Assembly (NCBI GenBank): GCA_036877525.1
Contig: JAZGTH010000005.1
Coordinates: 6,776,001-6,840,000, forward strand
From: Chromobotia macracanthus
Lineage: Eukaryota > Chordata > Actinopteri > Cypriniformes > Botiidae
DNA length: 64,000 nt
Direction: 5' to 3'
Below are positions 49,501 to 60,800 of this stretch, piece by piece (position 1 is the stretch's first letter; the number at the start of each line of letters is the position of its first letter). The translations under genes and the position numbers were made by a program. The notes below the pieces were generated by a model that was not told where the DNA came from, did not search any database, and was given only the letters and a program-made list of their open reading frames with translations.

Positions 49501-52222
49501 ATTGATTTCCTTTACATTTGATTCTGTTCAAGGTTTGCCTGGTTCGCACCTGCTATCCGTCACGGCCTGTTGCGGATATATATGGATTGAATTAGAAATA
49601 GAGAGGTTCATTCTTGTCCATTAAATGATAGACAAGATTCTCTAGAGAATTTACCGGAATGACACATGCATCGCAATGGAGCGAAAACAGTGGCCACCTA
49701 CTTGTGCTGTGATGTGCTGTTTGTTTTCTCTGTAGGGACATCAGAATTCAGCCTTAAAGAGTTAAAAGCCATGAAACAAACAAACCAGCTTTGAGATGAC
49801 TCACAACATTACAAACTTTGTCTCAAAATGTTTGTACATTATCATTAAAAAAACTATTTTCCTTCCGGAACCCTACTGTTGTGCTGGTTTGTTAAAGACC
49901 CCATTAATTCGCTTGACGAGCAGCTTTCTATCTCATGTTGACATATATCCTTTTGAAACTTAGGAGGATCATTGAAGGGTTCATCCCTGATTATTTACAT
50001 AGTCACTAGACATTAGTTATGTAACAACCATAAAGCTTGTTTTGATGTTTTCTAATCAGTTGCAGGTGGCATTAGGGGGAGGGGCATTCTCAGTTTGATG
50101 AGCATGTGATTGGGCAAAATCTCTGTAGTTCAAGATGAGTCAGCAATTTTTGGTTTGTTTTCTTTAAAGAGAAAGGGGAGGAGGAAGAGAAGGCTTTTTA
50201 AAGCATATGTTTTGCTAAAAGTTACAAAAAAACTTTATTAATAGTTAGTACACTAACATCTCTATATACTAAAAATTCCAAACTTGATTTCAATGAGACT
50301 TTAAATAGCACACAGCATATTATTTTTATTTTGTATATTTTTGTTTATATACCTGTACAGGCAGGGGTTTAGATTCTGGGGACGCAGGAAGTTTTCCTTT
50401 TAACTTTTGTTAAACAATTGTTGTTATTTGCCACACTAATTCTATTAGTCTAACATTTCCTGATGGTTTTCCCCAACACCTACAGCCCTGTTCATGTGAA
50501 ACAGACTGATACTCAGCATTGTGTCATATCACCCTCAAGATGTGACATGCATGCATCTTTATTTATTTCCTCCCCTGGTTTCTGCTTCGACAGACTTCCC
50601 TTTGGACTCTGAAACTGATAGCAAACAAATGAGATGGTCCTGCAGGACTGCAGGCATACATGCTGTATCTGCTGTACTCTGACTTTTTCACCCTCTCAGT
50701 GCTCTACACAGCACTGCACCAGACCAGGGTCTCCAGGGCTTCTCCATCCACTCAGCCAAGACAGTGTCCTCCATTTCCTTCAATTCTATTTACATCCCTA
50801 CCGCCAAGATTCCATCCCCTCCCAATACCCGGCACACAGCATCTTGACCACCCCTGTCTCCACCCCCACGGTCATCCGCCCCACTTCCTTCAGTCGCTAA
50901 GCTCCCAAACCACGGAGCCGTGCTGGAAAAAAAGACAGAATGGCAAATCAGATAAGGCAATGACACAGCAGATATTCCAAGCTGCTTTTTTGCCTACTCC
51001 GCAATATGCCAGAAAAACACAAACGCATGCATACTTGTGGTACCCTCACAGCTCAATACTTTCTTACCGGAGGGGTTTTAAAACAACAGTTGCCTCTTCG
51101 TGGTCTAGGTGCTGCATATTCCATTACCCTCAGCCAAAGCTAAAGACAGGAAAGAACAGGTTTTTTTTTACGATTTTCCTTTGCCTACTCTTTGCTTTTT
51201 CAGACATGGCAATTATTTCTGGCACCTGCAAGATCGAATGAAGGGGAAACTCAGACAATGTGCGGTAATTAGATCTTGTGTGTTTTACCCTGCGATTATG
51301 TGCTTGACAATTTGTCATTGAGTGGACTCCTCAGCTGTCGCTGGAGCCGAGGCATGCGTCAATCAAAAAGGCTCCGCCTCCTTTGGTCTCCTCCTCCACA
51401 TTCTGCAAGATTCTTGTTGATTATTTTATCATTCACACTCGCAGACTCCTGGAACGTCCAATTCCCAGTAGCTTTTGAGTATGTCATACTCATACAGACA
51501 GTGCAATCATTTTAGGCACCTATTCGGTTAAAGTTATTTTTGAATTGCGTGTTGGATGCATTGATAATTGAATTGTGTGTCTTTGTGTTTTATCACGTGT
51601 TATTTGTGCCTCCAGCGATTTCAGAAAAAGACTGTGGCACCTTGTCTCCATCCACCCCCTCTGTTCACCCCTCCTCCTTCCATCCATCCCACATTTACAC
51701 ATACACATGTTTTTAATGGAGCATAACATCTCCTGCTGCACTCCAGTGAAATCTCCAGCTTCCCGGTCATGGAAAGACTCTTTTATCCAACCACATTTGG
51801 CTGAGCTTATTTATGAATCCTTACGAAGATCACATTTGTCTATAATTGTTAATCCTTGTCAATCCTCGAGTACCAGCGATTGTATTCATATGCAGCTGTC
51901 AAGAGGATCCTGAGAGTGTAAATATGCTAAAGTATATCTTTTTGCATTCTCGTTTCCCTTTTTTAGACACTATATCTGCTGTGCAAATGGTAAACACTTG
52001 TTCCCTGCTTTGCGAGTTGATGATAACTACTGATATTTACAGAGTGTTTTTCCACCACACAGCACTAAAACAAAGGCAAGCACCGAGCTTTAATAAGAGC
52101 CAAATTCTCCACCCAATTAGCAGGACCATCCATTGTTATTCTTTGAAAGATTAGAAAATAAACACTCCAGTAGCTGCGACACAGCCATATCCCAAAACCT
52201 CTGATGTATTCCCACCTCCAAT

Positions 52223-52853
52223 GAGACTTCACAGTAAAAAGGGCAGGTTTTCTACAAAGATGGGTTGGAGCAATGGTCCGTTGGGTGTTAGATTACAGAA
52301 ACCATGTTAAAGAGTTTGCTAGCCTCTGCCTGCTCTTGCTTTGAACCCTTCTTCCATCACATACAGGTGGAGTTAGCCCAATCATCTGGGACTTTAAGCT
52401 CATAGCTCTTTTCCTCTGAGCCTCACACGGTTCTGTTTAAATAGGATTTCAGCTGCATCCTATGCCGCTCTACTGATCTTGCATCCAAGCCTGGAGCTCT
52501 CACTGATGGTGGGTCAGTGCGCTGTCCATGGTGCTGATATTTGCTGGCTTCTGTCCATGGTGCTGAAACGACAGCAGCCTTACTGCCATATTAGTGGACT
52601 GACATATCCCTTGCGGCTAGTTGCATGTCTCAATTATCTCTCTCCATATGTACTAGGGATGTGCAAAACTACATATTTCAAAACTGGTTGCAGCAACACC
52701 AAGGTCATGGGTTTAATCCCAGGGAACACATACTTACAAAGATGTAAAGCTAGATGGCTTTGGATAAACATGTCTGCCAAATGCATAAATGTAATTAATT
52801 GGAGAGTTTGCTCCAACCCATCTTTGTAGAAAACCATTTTACTGTGAAGTCTC
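52223..52853. mobile_element. 631-base element with about 46-50-base inverted repeats
   Basis: The left arm 52223-52273 (starting GAGACTTCACAGTAAAA, then 'ggttttctacaaagatgggttggagcaa') is mirrored by the right arm 52808-52853 (ttgctccaacccatctttg, then 'tactgtgaagtctc'). A five-base length difference is the main mismatch. The core has no transposase. A SINE tail is present inside it at 52685-52800. Confidence 0.8.
52685..52800 (+). mobile_element. 5'-truncated tRNA-derived SINE
   Basis: It retains the B-box region (GGGTTTAATCCC, 52709-52720), 'agggaacacatactta', and the body 'tggctttggataaacatgtctgcc', ending in 'aaatgcataaatgtaatt'. The A box is missing. It is the same family as 10852-11012. 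Confidence 0.7.
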
Positions 52854-54698
52854 GCTGGAGGAGAGTTTTTATGTCGTCACAGAATGCATTTTTGGTTTTA
52901 AAAGCAGCTAAACACAACAAAATGGAAAATGGTTTTGTTAGTAGTTTAGTTGACTGTTTAGTAGAACATTATTTTTACTGCACAAAGTAGTATACTGTGC
53001 AGTATACTGTCAGCATGCTAGTTGAAAGATCACCTCTAAAAATGTCTAAAGTAAATAAACATGTTTGTGTGTGTTTTATGTATGTATATAGTCAGTTGTC
53101 CAGACTGGACTGTTGTTGGGTGACTACTTGACCCAAACTGATATGAGGTCAAAAGAGCAAAGTCAGCCCTCAATACACTTCAGCTGCAACAAAGAGGGGG
53201 GGGCAGATTTTTCCGGAACTGCCATTTCTTGTGGGTAGGTGGCGGAGGAGGACTCTGTTTTTAATCATGCAGATTTGATTTGGCTAATTAAAAGAAACAT
53301 CAAGAGGAAATAATGCGAGGCAGAACCGCAATGGTTAATTGAATACGAATGCGGTAATTCAAGTGTGAGCTTTAAATATAAGCTTGACAAAAGATGCTCA
53401 TGTATTCAGGGGGCGTTTTGTTGCGCTTGTGCTAATTGTACATTCGCACCACGGACTCACTCCCTAAAGTGCCCTCAATGCATCCTTATGCTGTCCATTA
53501 CCATCCAATGTAGGAGCAGAAAGCATGGCTAATTCTATTTGGTTGGTAACTCAGATAGCGTGTTGACCTGGGAACCAGGCTTTGATCAGTAAGTATCGAG
53601 CGCTTCAAATCTACGGTAAAACATTGCAAGGGAGTAAATAACTGTTCTGGGAGGATTTGCTAACTGTCATGATAGTACACAGACACGCCAAATAGTCTGT
53701 CAGAGCTGCCTGTCCTGCTCTCTTCATTGTTATGCACTGTGTTGCAGTCATGCATCACGCTCAAGGGCAGATAATGACCTTAATGACGATGACCGTAGCA
53801 CAAGAGGAATTGTTTCCTGTTTGGTTTTCCAACCTGTTTCCCAAACATGCATGCATTTACAGAGACTGCATATATTCACGTACAAATGAGAGCGCCACGC
53901 ACCCAAGACATGCTGGCATGCAATGATATAACGTGAGCTGATGCGGGTTCGAGAGATACTACATTTATGTCGCCCACGGTGGTTTTTGTTACCCAGACAA
54001 TAAAGACACTGTCATCTCAGAGCAATGCATACAGAGGTACAAAATGATCCTTTCTCACACAGAGCAGCTCGTCTTCCACGTTAAAGCGGAATTACATGGC
54101 CGATATATTTGGAATGGCAAAGGATTGAGTGTTACAGGAGCCAATTTGATCTAAATTGAACTACTTTTCATTCCAATTATGCTTCATATTTCTTCTCTCC
54201 CCTCCCGTCCTCAGTGTGAGCACATTGGCTGTATTTCAGAGTGCCGTGTGCTGTATGGAAGTGCTATTATGAAATTTAGTCGCTAATCCTCTGACAAACA
54301 TAAGAGAACATAATCTTGCTCAAGACCTTTTTGAAGATTTTTAACAGATTCTGTGCTGTTGTTAGCCTTTTAAGTAGGTCTTTTTAATTCATCGCCACCA
54401 TTTCATCTCTTTTCTTCTCTATTTGCAGAAAAAGACCCAAATGACCCCTTTATTTTCTCATGCTTTTTATTTTCCCCCAATGATTTCTTTTTCTTTAAGG
54501 CTAGGTTTGGAGAGGCACACAAGCAGTTATCCCTTTTAAGGTCTTTGGAGAAGTCCTCTCGTGCACAATCACAGCAATTAATTAGAAGCAAATCAAATTA
54601 GGCTCACGTTTTGTGTGATCAGATTAATTTTTATACTCTTTCGGAACATGCAATGTTTCAATATCATGGCTTTCACCATGTGAGCACCTTTGTTTTTA

Positions 54699-55870
54699 CA
54701 AACCTGATTCCAAAAAAGTTGGGACACTGTACAAATTGTCAATAAAAAAAGGAATGCAATAATTTACAAATCTCATAAACTTATATTTTATTCACAATAG
54801 AATATAGATAACATATCAAATGTTAAAAGTGAGACATTTTGAAATGTCATGCCAAATATTGGCTCATTTTGGATTTCATGAGAGCTACACATTCCAAAAA
54901 AGTTGGGACAGGTAGCAATAAGAGGCTGGAAAAGTTAAATGTACATGTAAGGAACAGCTGGAGGACCAGTTTGCAACTTATTAGGTCAATTGGCAACATG
55001 ATTGGGTATAAAAAGAACCTCTCAGAGTGGCAGTGTCTCTCAGAAGTCAAGATGTACAGAGGATCACAAATTCCAATTTCAAAAAAGAAACCATATCTAA
55101 ACATGATCCAGAAGTGCAGGCGTTTTCTCTGGGCCAAGGCTCATTTAAAATGGACTGTGGCAAAGTGGAAAATTTTTTGCTGTGGTCAGACGAATCAAAA
55201 TTTGATGTTCTTTTTGGAAAACTGGGACGCCATGTCATCCGGACTAAAGAGGACAAGCACAACCCAAGTTGTTATCAGTGCTCAGTTCAGAAGCCTGCAT
55301 CTCTAATGGTATGGGGTTGCATGAGTGCATGTGGAAGACCTTGCATTTTCCAACATGACAATGCCAGACCACATACTGAATCAATTACAACACCATGGCT
55401 GCATAGAAGAAGGATCCTGGTACTGAAATGGCCAGCCTGCAGTCCAGATCTTTCACCCATAGAAAACATTTGGCGCATCATAAAGAGGAAGATGCGACAA
55501 AGAAGACCTAAGACAGTTGAGCAACTAGAAGCCTGTATTAGACAGGAATAAGAACAACATTCCTATTCCTAAACTTGAGCAACTTGTCTCCTCAGTCCCC
55601 AGACGTTTGCAGACTGTTATAAAAAGAAGTGGGGATTCCACACAGTGGTAAACATGGCCTTGTCCCAACTTTTTTGAGATGTGTTGATGCCATGAAATTT
55701 AAAATCAACTTATTTTTCCCTTAAATTATACATTTTCTCAGTTTAAACATTTGATATGTCATCTATGTTGTATTCTGAATAAAATATTGAAATTTGAAAC
55801 TTGAAAATCATTGCATTCTGTTTTTATTCACAATTTGTACAGTGTCCTAACTTTTTTGGAATCGGGTTTG
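54699..55870. mobile_element. Tc1/mariner-type DNA transposon, defective, 1172 bases
   Basis: The element is bounded by TA at 54697-54698 and 55871-55872. Both ends begin CAAACCYGATTCCAAAAAAG and the inverted repeats extend to about 210 bases. The motif ccaaaaaagttgggac recurs at the inner ends (about 54893-54909 and 55661-55677), the IR/DR layout seen in Sleeping Beauty-like elements. It sits in the presumptive nrxn2 5' intron, about 1.2 kb before the first coding exon. Confidence 0.92.
54915..55551 (+). pseudogene. Tc1-like transposase remnant
   Basis: Transposase pieces lie in two frames. The frame at 55027-55551 includes [20 protein letters not shown] (first catalytic Asp region), [12 protein letters not shown], then [12 protein letters not shown] (second Asp) and [20 protein letters not shown] (Glu of the DD34E triad). 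The join from SACG to RPCIFQ is abrupt, with the segment usually found there missing, and almost all the N-terminal DNA-binding region is deleted or frameshifted. With about 210-base repeats, only about 750 bases remain, too few for a complete transposase of about 340 aa. It is non-functional. Confidence 0.85.
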
Positions 55871-56547
55871 TAGTTGATGGGACTGTAGAGCTTCAGAACT
55901 CTGAGAGAAGCCGTGCTGAGAGCTTCTCAGCTACGTTCCTCAGCTTCTCTTGCCTTGTGTGCCGGGATTGAGATCGTGGTGCTGCATATTCCTCATTAAT
56001 AAACATGATCCTTTTACACACATCACCTGATGCCCCCACTATACGTAGACTCTTTATTTCTTTATTTCTGTCACCTGCTCTATAGTAGGTTCAGTTGACG
56101 CCAGTGCACTAATGCTCTCGGTCGCTATATGGGTGAAGAAGTGAGGTGTTGATTGACTGAGAAGGCTTTAGGGGGCTCTGAGCTGTTTAGAATACTAGCC
56201 GTGAGCCAGTTTGTGAATATTCATCTGTGAACTGATCAGCGAATTTGCAAAGCGAATGAGGGAATCTGTCAAGTAGCCCAGTCTGCTACTGTGCAAAGTG
56301 CATTAAAGATTGATTTCATTATGCTCAAAGACTCCAAGGAAGGAGGAATCACACGCCCACAGTTTTATTTTGTGATCAAACTGTTCTCATAATGGAAATG
56401 TACAATTAAAGGTCATGAATGATTGTGCTTTGATACGTTATGTTAAAGTTATTTGGGATTTTGTGGCATCTGCAAGTTTGAATTTGATATCAGCGAGCTT
56501 TGAGTTTTCAGTCATAGATTAACATGCTGTCTGTTTTTGACTTTCAG

Positions 56548-56736
56548 ATGCCTCTTCAATAAAGGATTTCTGACAGCGGCAACTGCGTCTGTTCGACTCA
56601 TCACTTGCTCAGTGGAATGCAGACATACCTCTCTGGAGGAGCTGAGGTTTTCTGGGGAAAAGGAAATCATGTATTTGACCTACTACCCACAAAAAGCAAA
56701 ATACAACCGCAGCAGTAATCCCACTTTCACCAGAGG
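56548..56736 (+). other. nrxn2: candidate nrxn2 5'UTR exon
   Basis: Acceptor 'tgtttttgactttcag' and donor CCAGAGG|gtgaga bracket 189 bases ahead of the start-codon exon. If used, it carries upstream ATGs: ATGCCTCTTCAATAA at its first base (a four-codon uORF), a 33-codon uORF from 56617, and one from 56669 that would end inside 57024-57801 before the main start. One frame is open throughout, but no coding homology is seen. Confidence 0.45.
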
Positions 56737-57023
56737 GTGAGATGCATAAATCGGTCTTTTTAACATGTCGAGTCAACTAGATTTTTAGGGCAGTTTTAGA
56801 TTTCAAAGCGCTAAGTACTGTGAGAGGTTTTTTCCATCGGATTTTAGAAGTATTCCTCAATGGAGATGCTCAGAGGAGAATCAAGATGGAGAATCAAGTG
56901 AAAAGAAACTCTTAAATACTAGGGGGTTTTAGAAAACTGGGACCTTACTATTTCTGCGACGCTATTTTTGAAAAGGCCAGATAAATTAATACTCTAGACT
57001 GGGAATAAATCTCTCCTTTGCAG

Positions 57024-57801
57024 TGGATTAAGAGAAACAGAACATTAGAAAAGAGGGATTAGGAGCACGCTTGGAAGATGATGATGCAGAAGTGGAGGTG
57101 CAGTTTGGGGTTGTCGCGGGCCTACGTGTGGCTGGGGCTGATGGTGGTTGTCTCGGTATCTGCAGCCCTGGAGTTCGATGGCCTGCCGGGTCAGTGGGTC
57201 CGCTATGCATCCTGGGAAGCAGGAGCCACGGGAGAGCTGAGTTTCACAATGAAGACTAACATCAGCAAGGCTGTGGTGCTCTACCTTGACGACGGCGGCA
57301 ACTGTGATTTCCTGGAGCTGCTGGTCAATAACGGTCGCTTGCAGTTACGCTTCGCCATCCACTGTGGCGAGCCGGCCTCGTTGCACATGGAGACGCATGT
57401 CAACGACGAACGCTGGCATCGTGTGCTGCTCACGAGGAACTACCGTGAGACCATGCTGGTAATGGACGGGGAAGCCAAAGTGGCGGAGGTCAAGTCCAAG
57501 CGTAGGGAGATGATGGTGGCCAGCGACTTATACGTGGGTGGAATTCCACCGGATGTCCGTCTCTCTGCCCTCACATCTAGCACCGTCAAATACGAACCAC
57601 CATTCCGAGGCCTGATTGCCAACCTGAAGATAGGAGAGACACCACCGGTTCTCCTGGACAGCCAGGGGGTGAAGAACGATCTGGAATATCTGTGTACCAA
57701 ACAAAACCCCTGCAGCAACGGAGGACGCTGTTCCATTCATGAAAGCGAGGTGCTTTGCGATTGCACTACTACCGGCTACAAAGGGAAATACTGCACTGAA
57801 G
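57024..57801 (+). CDS. nrxn2: nrxn2 alpha first coding exon (signal peptide, LNS1, EGF-A)
   Basis: Neurexin-2 alpha is a presynaptic single-pass adhesion receptor for neuroligins and other ligands. Exon limits are acceptor ctcctttgcag and donor CTGAAG|gtaagc. Coding starts at ATG 57078 (three ATGs in a row, A at -3) and gives 241 codons plus one base. Residues 1-30 form a signal peptide (core WLGLMVVVSVSAA). LNS1 spans about 31-205 (LEFDGLPGQWVRYASW, LYLDDGGNCDFLELL, VASDLYVGGIPPDVRLSALT). EGF-A spans about 206-239 with six Cys. VKSKRREM, VASDL and VKYEPPFRGL match human NRXN2 more closely than NRXN1 or NRXN3. A sequon NIS lies at 61-63. The rest of the gene is beyond the window; a versus b paralogue was not assigned. 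Confidence 0.93.
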
Positions 57802-60800
57802 GTAAGCAAGACGATGGGCTTTCAGACCTTACACACAATGAAGACGTTCACAATTCCTCAGTGGATAATGCACCCAGCAGTCAAGGTTAAAAGTTTGCTT
57901 TTAAGGAAATCTAAGGGCTCAGGAATTGGAAATTATAAAGCATTATCTGATCTGGCCTGCCTGTTTTCTAATCATTTGGTTGAGTGTTTTTTTTCTCTTA
58001 TCGTCTTCCACTGCACTTAAACTATAGTCTGACTGCTAAAATATTAGCAGCTGTGAAGAAGCTGCAGAAGAATGTTAATGCTTTTAGGAAAGTTGGGTGA
58101 TATAATTATATGTTAATGCATGTGTTTGTGCATACTAAGAGTGTGTTTTAGATGACTAGTCCTAGAGTGCATTAGCCTTTAAAAATGGCTTGAGAATTTA
58201 TAGCTAATGAGATATGTTTGGACGCAGATCTCATTAGATCAGGTTCAGAGGGTTCACATGTTTAGCTCTGCACTGCTGTTTAGAGAAACCATTTATTTTC
58301 ATGGTCACTGTAAATAAAGGATCAATATCTCAAAAAAAACAAACAAACACCCGAGACTGTAAGCACGTTATTTATATCCTGATATCAGGCTCACTGCAAT
58401 AAACTGGTTCTTTTAGCTTTTGTATTGAGCTTTGATGATGAAGAGCTGAACAAAATGAAAAGATCTAATTTTATAATAGTTAAATTATACTGATATAATG
58501 TGTAAAGATACAGCAAAATCTGATTTCTACCTGCAAAAGTAATATTCCATAAATTCACATCAACACTATCTCCATGAGACATCTTTAATATATTTTAGCA
58601 ACATTATTATGGAAACACAATACAAAGCAACAGTAAGTCATATCTCAGCCTTTCATTTGTATGTTTGGCTACAAATTCATGCCTAGCTTTATGGACCTAC
58701 AGCGGACCACGGAAATAGCTGAAGTATGCAGTCGTAATTATAGCAGTATGCAATTTGTCTACATATGTACCATATTCCTCCACTAATTTGATGAAAACAC
58801 GGGCATGTGTTGGAGCACGGGAGAGCGATTTGCCATAGAAACTGTTCTAGGTGACATATGTAGACTAATTAGGGCCACTCAGCGATGTCTGAGCCATTCG
58901 GAGAAGTCACAGTCTGTCATATGGCGGCGAGCGTTAAACCCGAGGCCAAATCTGCATGACTTCATACAGAAATACATTTGGCCTGTTTCTCCCTCTAATT
59001 GAACAGGCAGTGAGGAGAGAGACGGTGGCAGCTCGTGCTTGGCTTTTTACTTAATGCAGTCTCAGGTTACCCACAGTGGAGTCAGCGGGAGGCGGCACGG
59101 CTGCACTGTACAGAGGGACCGGCTGCGTGACGAAGGTGCAGAATCCAGCTAGTACACTTAGAATTAAGATGAAATGTTTTGGAGCTTCAAAAGAAAAGGA
59201 GATAGGCCACAGTCACCAGACGTCGGGAAGTGAAAAATAATTCATTCTGAAAGTTGATAGAACAAATTGGATTAGACACTGGTAAAGGACAATATTAAAG
59301 CGAACAATTGGGTTTCTTGCACCTTACGTCTTTGCCTTTACACCAGGGATTAGCTGTCGAATGAGTGACTTACATATCAAACAGAAAGGGATATTTGAAT
59401 ATTAATAAAAAACTGCATAGATAATTATGAGTCAAAGTGTAATTATTATTTCTTTAAGTATTAATGTAATAAATCCTCGGAAGAATTAGTTGAGACTCAT
59501 CAAACACTGGCGGTTAATTACACACACGTCCATTCGTATTTAACAGTATTGTCAGACTCGGAGAGGGAAGTGGTCTCCATTGCCGTGCCCTTGTTAAGAC
59601 TCCCAGGTGAAATTTTGCTGCTTTTACCCTCAAAGCTAAGAGGCCGTCAGTATCAATTAAGGCTGCCCTCACCAGAATGGAAATCTAGGCCAAAGCAATA
59701 TATCATCAGCGCGTCGTTCTCCTGTGTGTGCATCTTTTCTTTTGTGTCCGCATCAGCCATGCTAATGAGGTCTGCTGGTAACATGCAAGAAACGCATGGA
59801 AACTGCAGTGTTGGTCAGATTTTGTATTACTACTGTTTGGCCACTGTATATATACAGCATTAACTCAGGCTTGCTGGAAGCTCTTTAAATCAATACCGTT
59901 ACCATTTTAAAAGGTACATAAGCATAAACACACACACACTGGTCCAAGTGTTCCTCATTAGCTGGATACTTTGATATTCTTTCAGATAAAGAAAGCTTTT
60001 ACTTGTGTTCTTTGTACTGTATATTAGGGCTTGCCAGTACCCTCAGGAAATTTTTATGGCTCAGATGTTATTCTTTACTGAGAACTCCATTAAGTCTCAC
60101 CAATGTTTTGGGTTAGTATTAAGAGGGTTTCTCTTGAAATTCCTTTGTATGTCAACAACTGTATTCCTCCTGTGAAAGCACAGAGATAGGAAATAAATCT
60201 GGATAGCATAGCTTAGGTGTTGTTTATATTGGAACATTTTGATGAGTATGTTTTTGTTCATATTAAAGCATAGTTTGAGACTGATGAAATCTGTTCTAAA
60301 GCTCTAGAGATGTGGAATTACTGAGCATAGTTTGAGACATTCATGAAATATATTCTGAAGTCCTAGAAATATAAGAGATTACTAAATAGTTTTTCTCAGA
60401 AGTCTATCTGGTAACCTTGTAATATCATTGATGTCTTTTGGTGTCTGAGAATCAGCTGAGATATTAAAGAGATCCAAGTTATTTCTGGTGGATATGGTGT
60501 ATGTACCTTGCAACTGTAGAAATTTGACAATCAGTGTAGATGCTGCTATATAATTCATACTGCAGTATATCTTTGGCATAATTTCAAAAATCTAACACCA
60601 AAAAACTATAGTCTTTCTCTGCCAACCGTTGCAGATGGTTCCTTCCAGTGTAGACAGCTTCGTTGATTATAATGGCAGCAATTTAGTTTTGATGCGGCGT
60701 GCCACGCTACTCACAGTAGGTTATTTATGGTTTCCAAGCACATGACGTATAACTATGCATATATTGGCTATTTTACAACAGCTCTGAAACTGGCTCATCA

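Larger units (their letters stand above)
43561..54698. other. probable nrxn2 5' intron continued
   Basis: No coding exon recognised. The longest + frame (50660-51241) is Pro/Ser-rich with no motif and no splice logic. An inverted-repeat element with SINE remains lies at 52223-52853. Confidence 0.45.

Noticed and set aside
50660..51241. A 193-codon + strand open frame, among the longest in the window
   Set aside because: Pro/Ser-rich early part with low-complexity codons, no domain, no splice context and no signal of conservation visible. Consistent with chance in a C-rich stretch.
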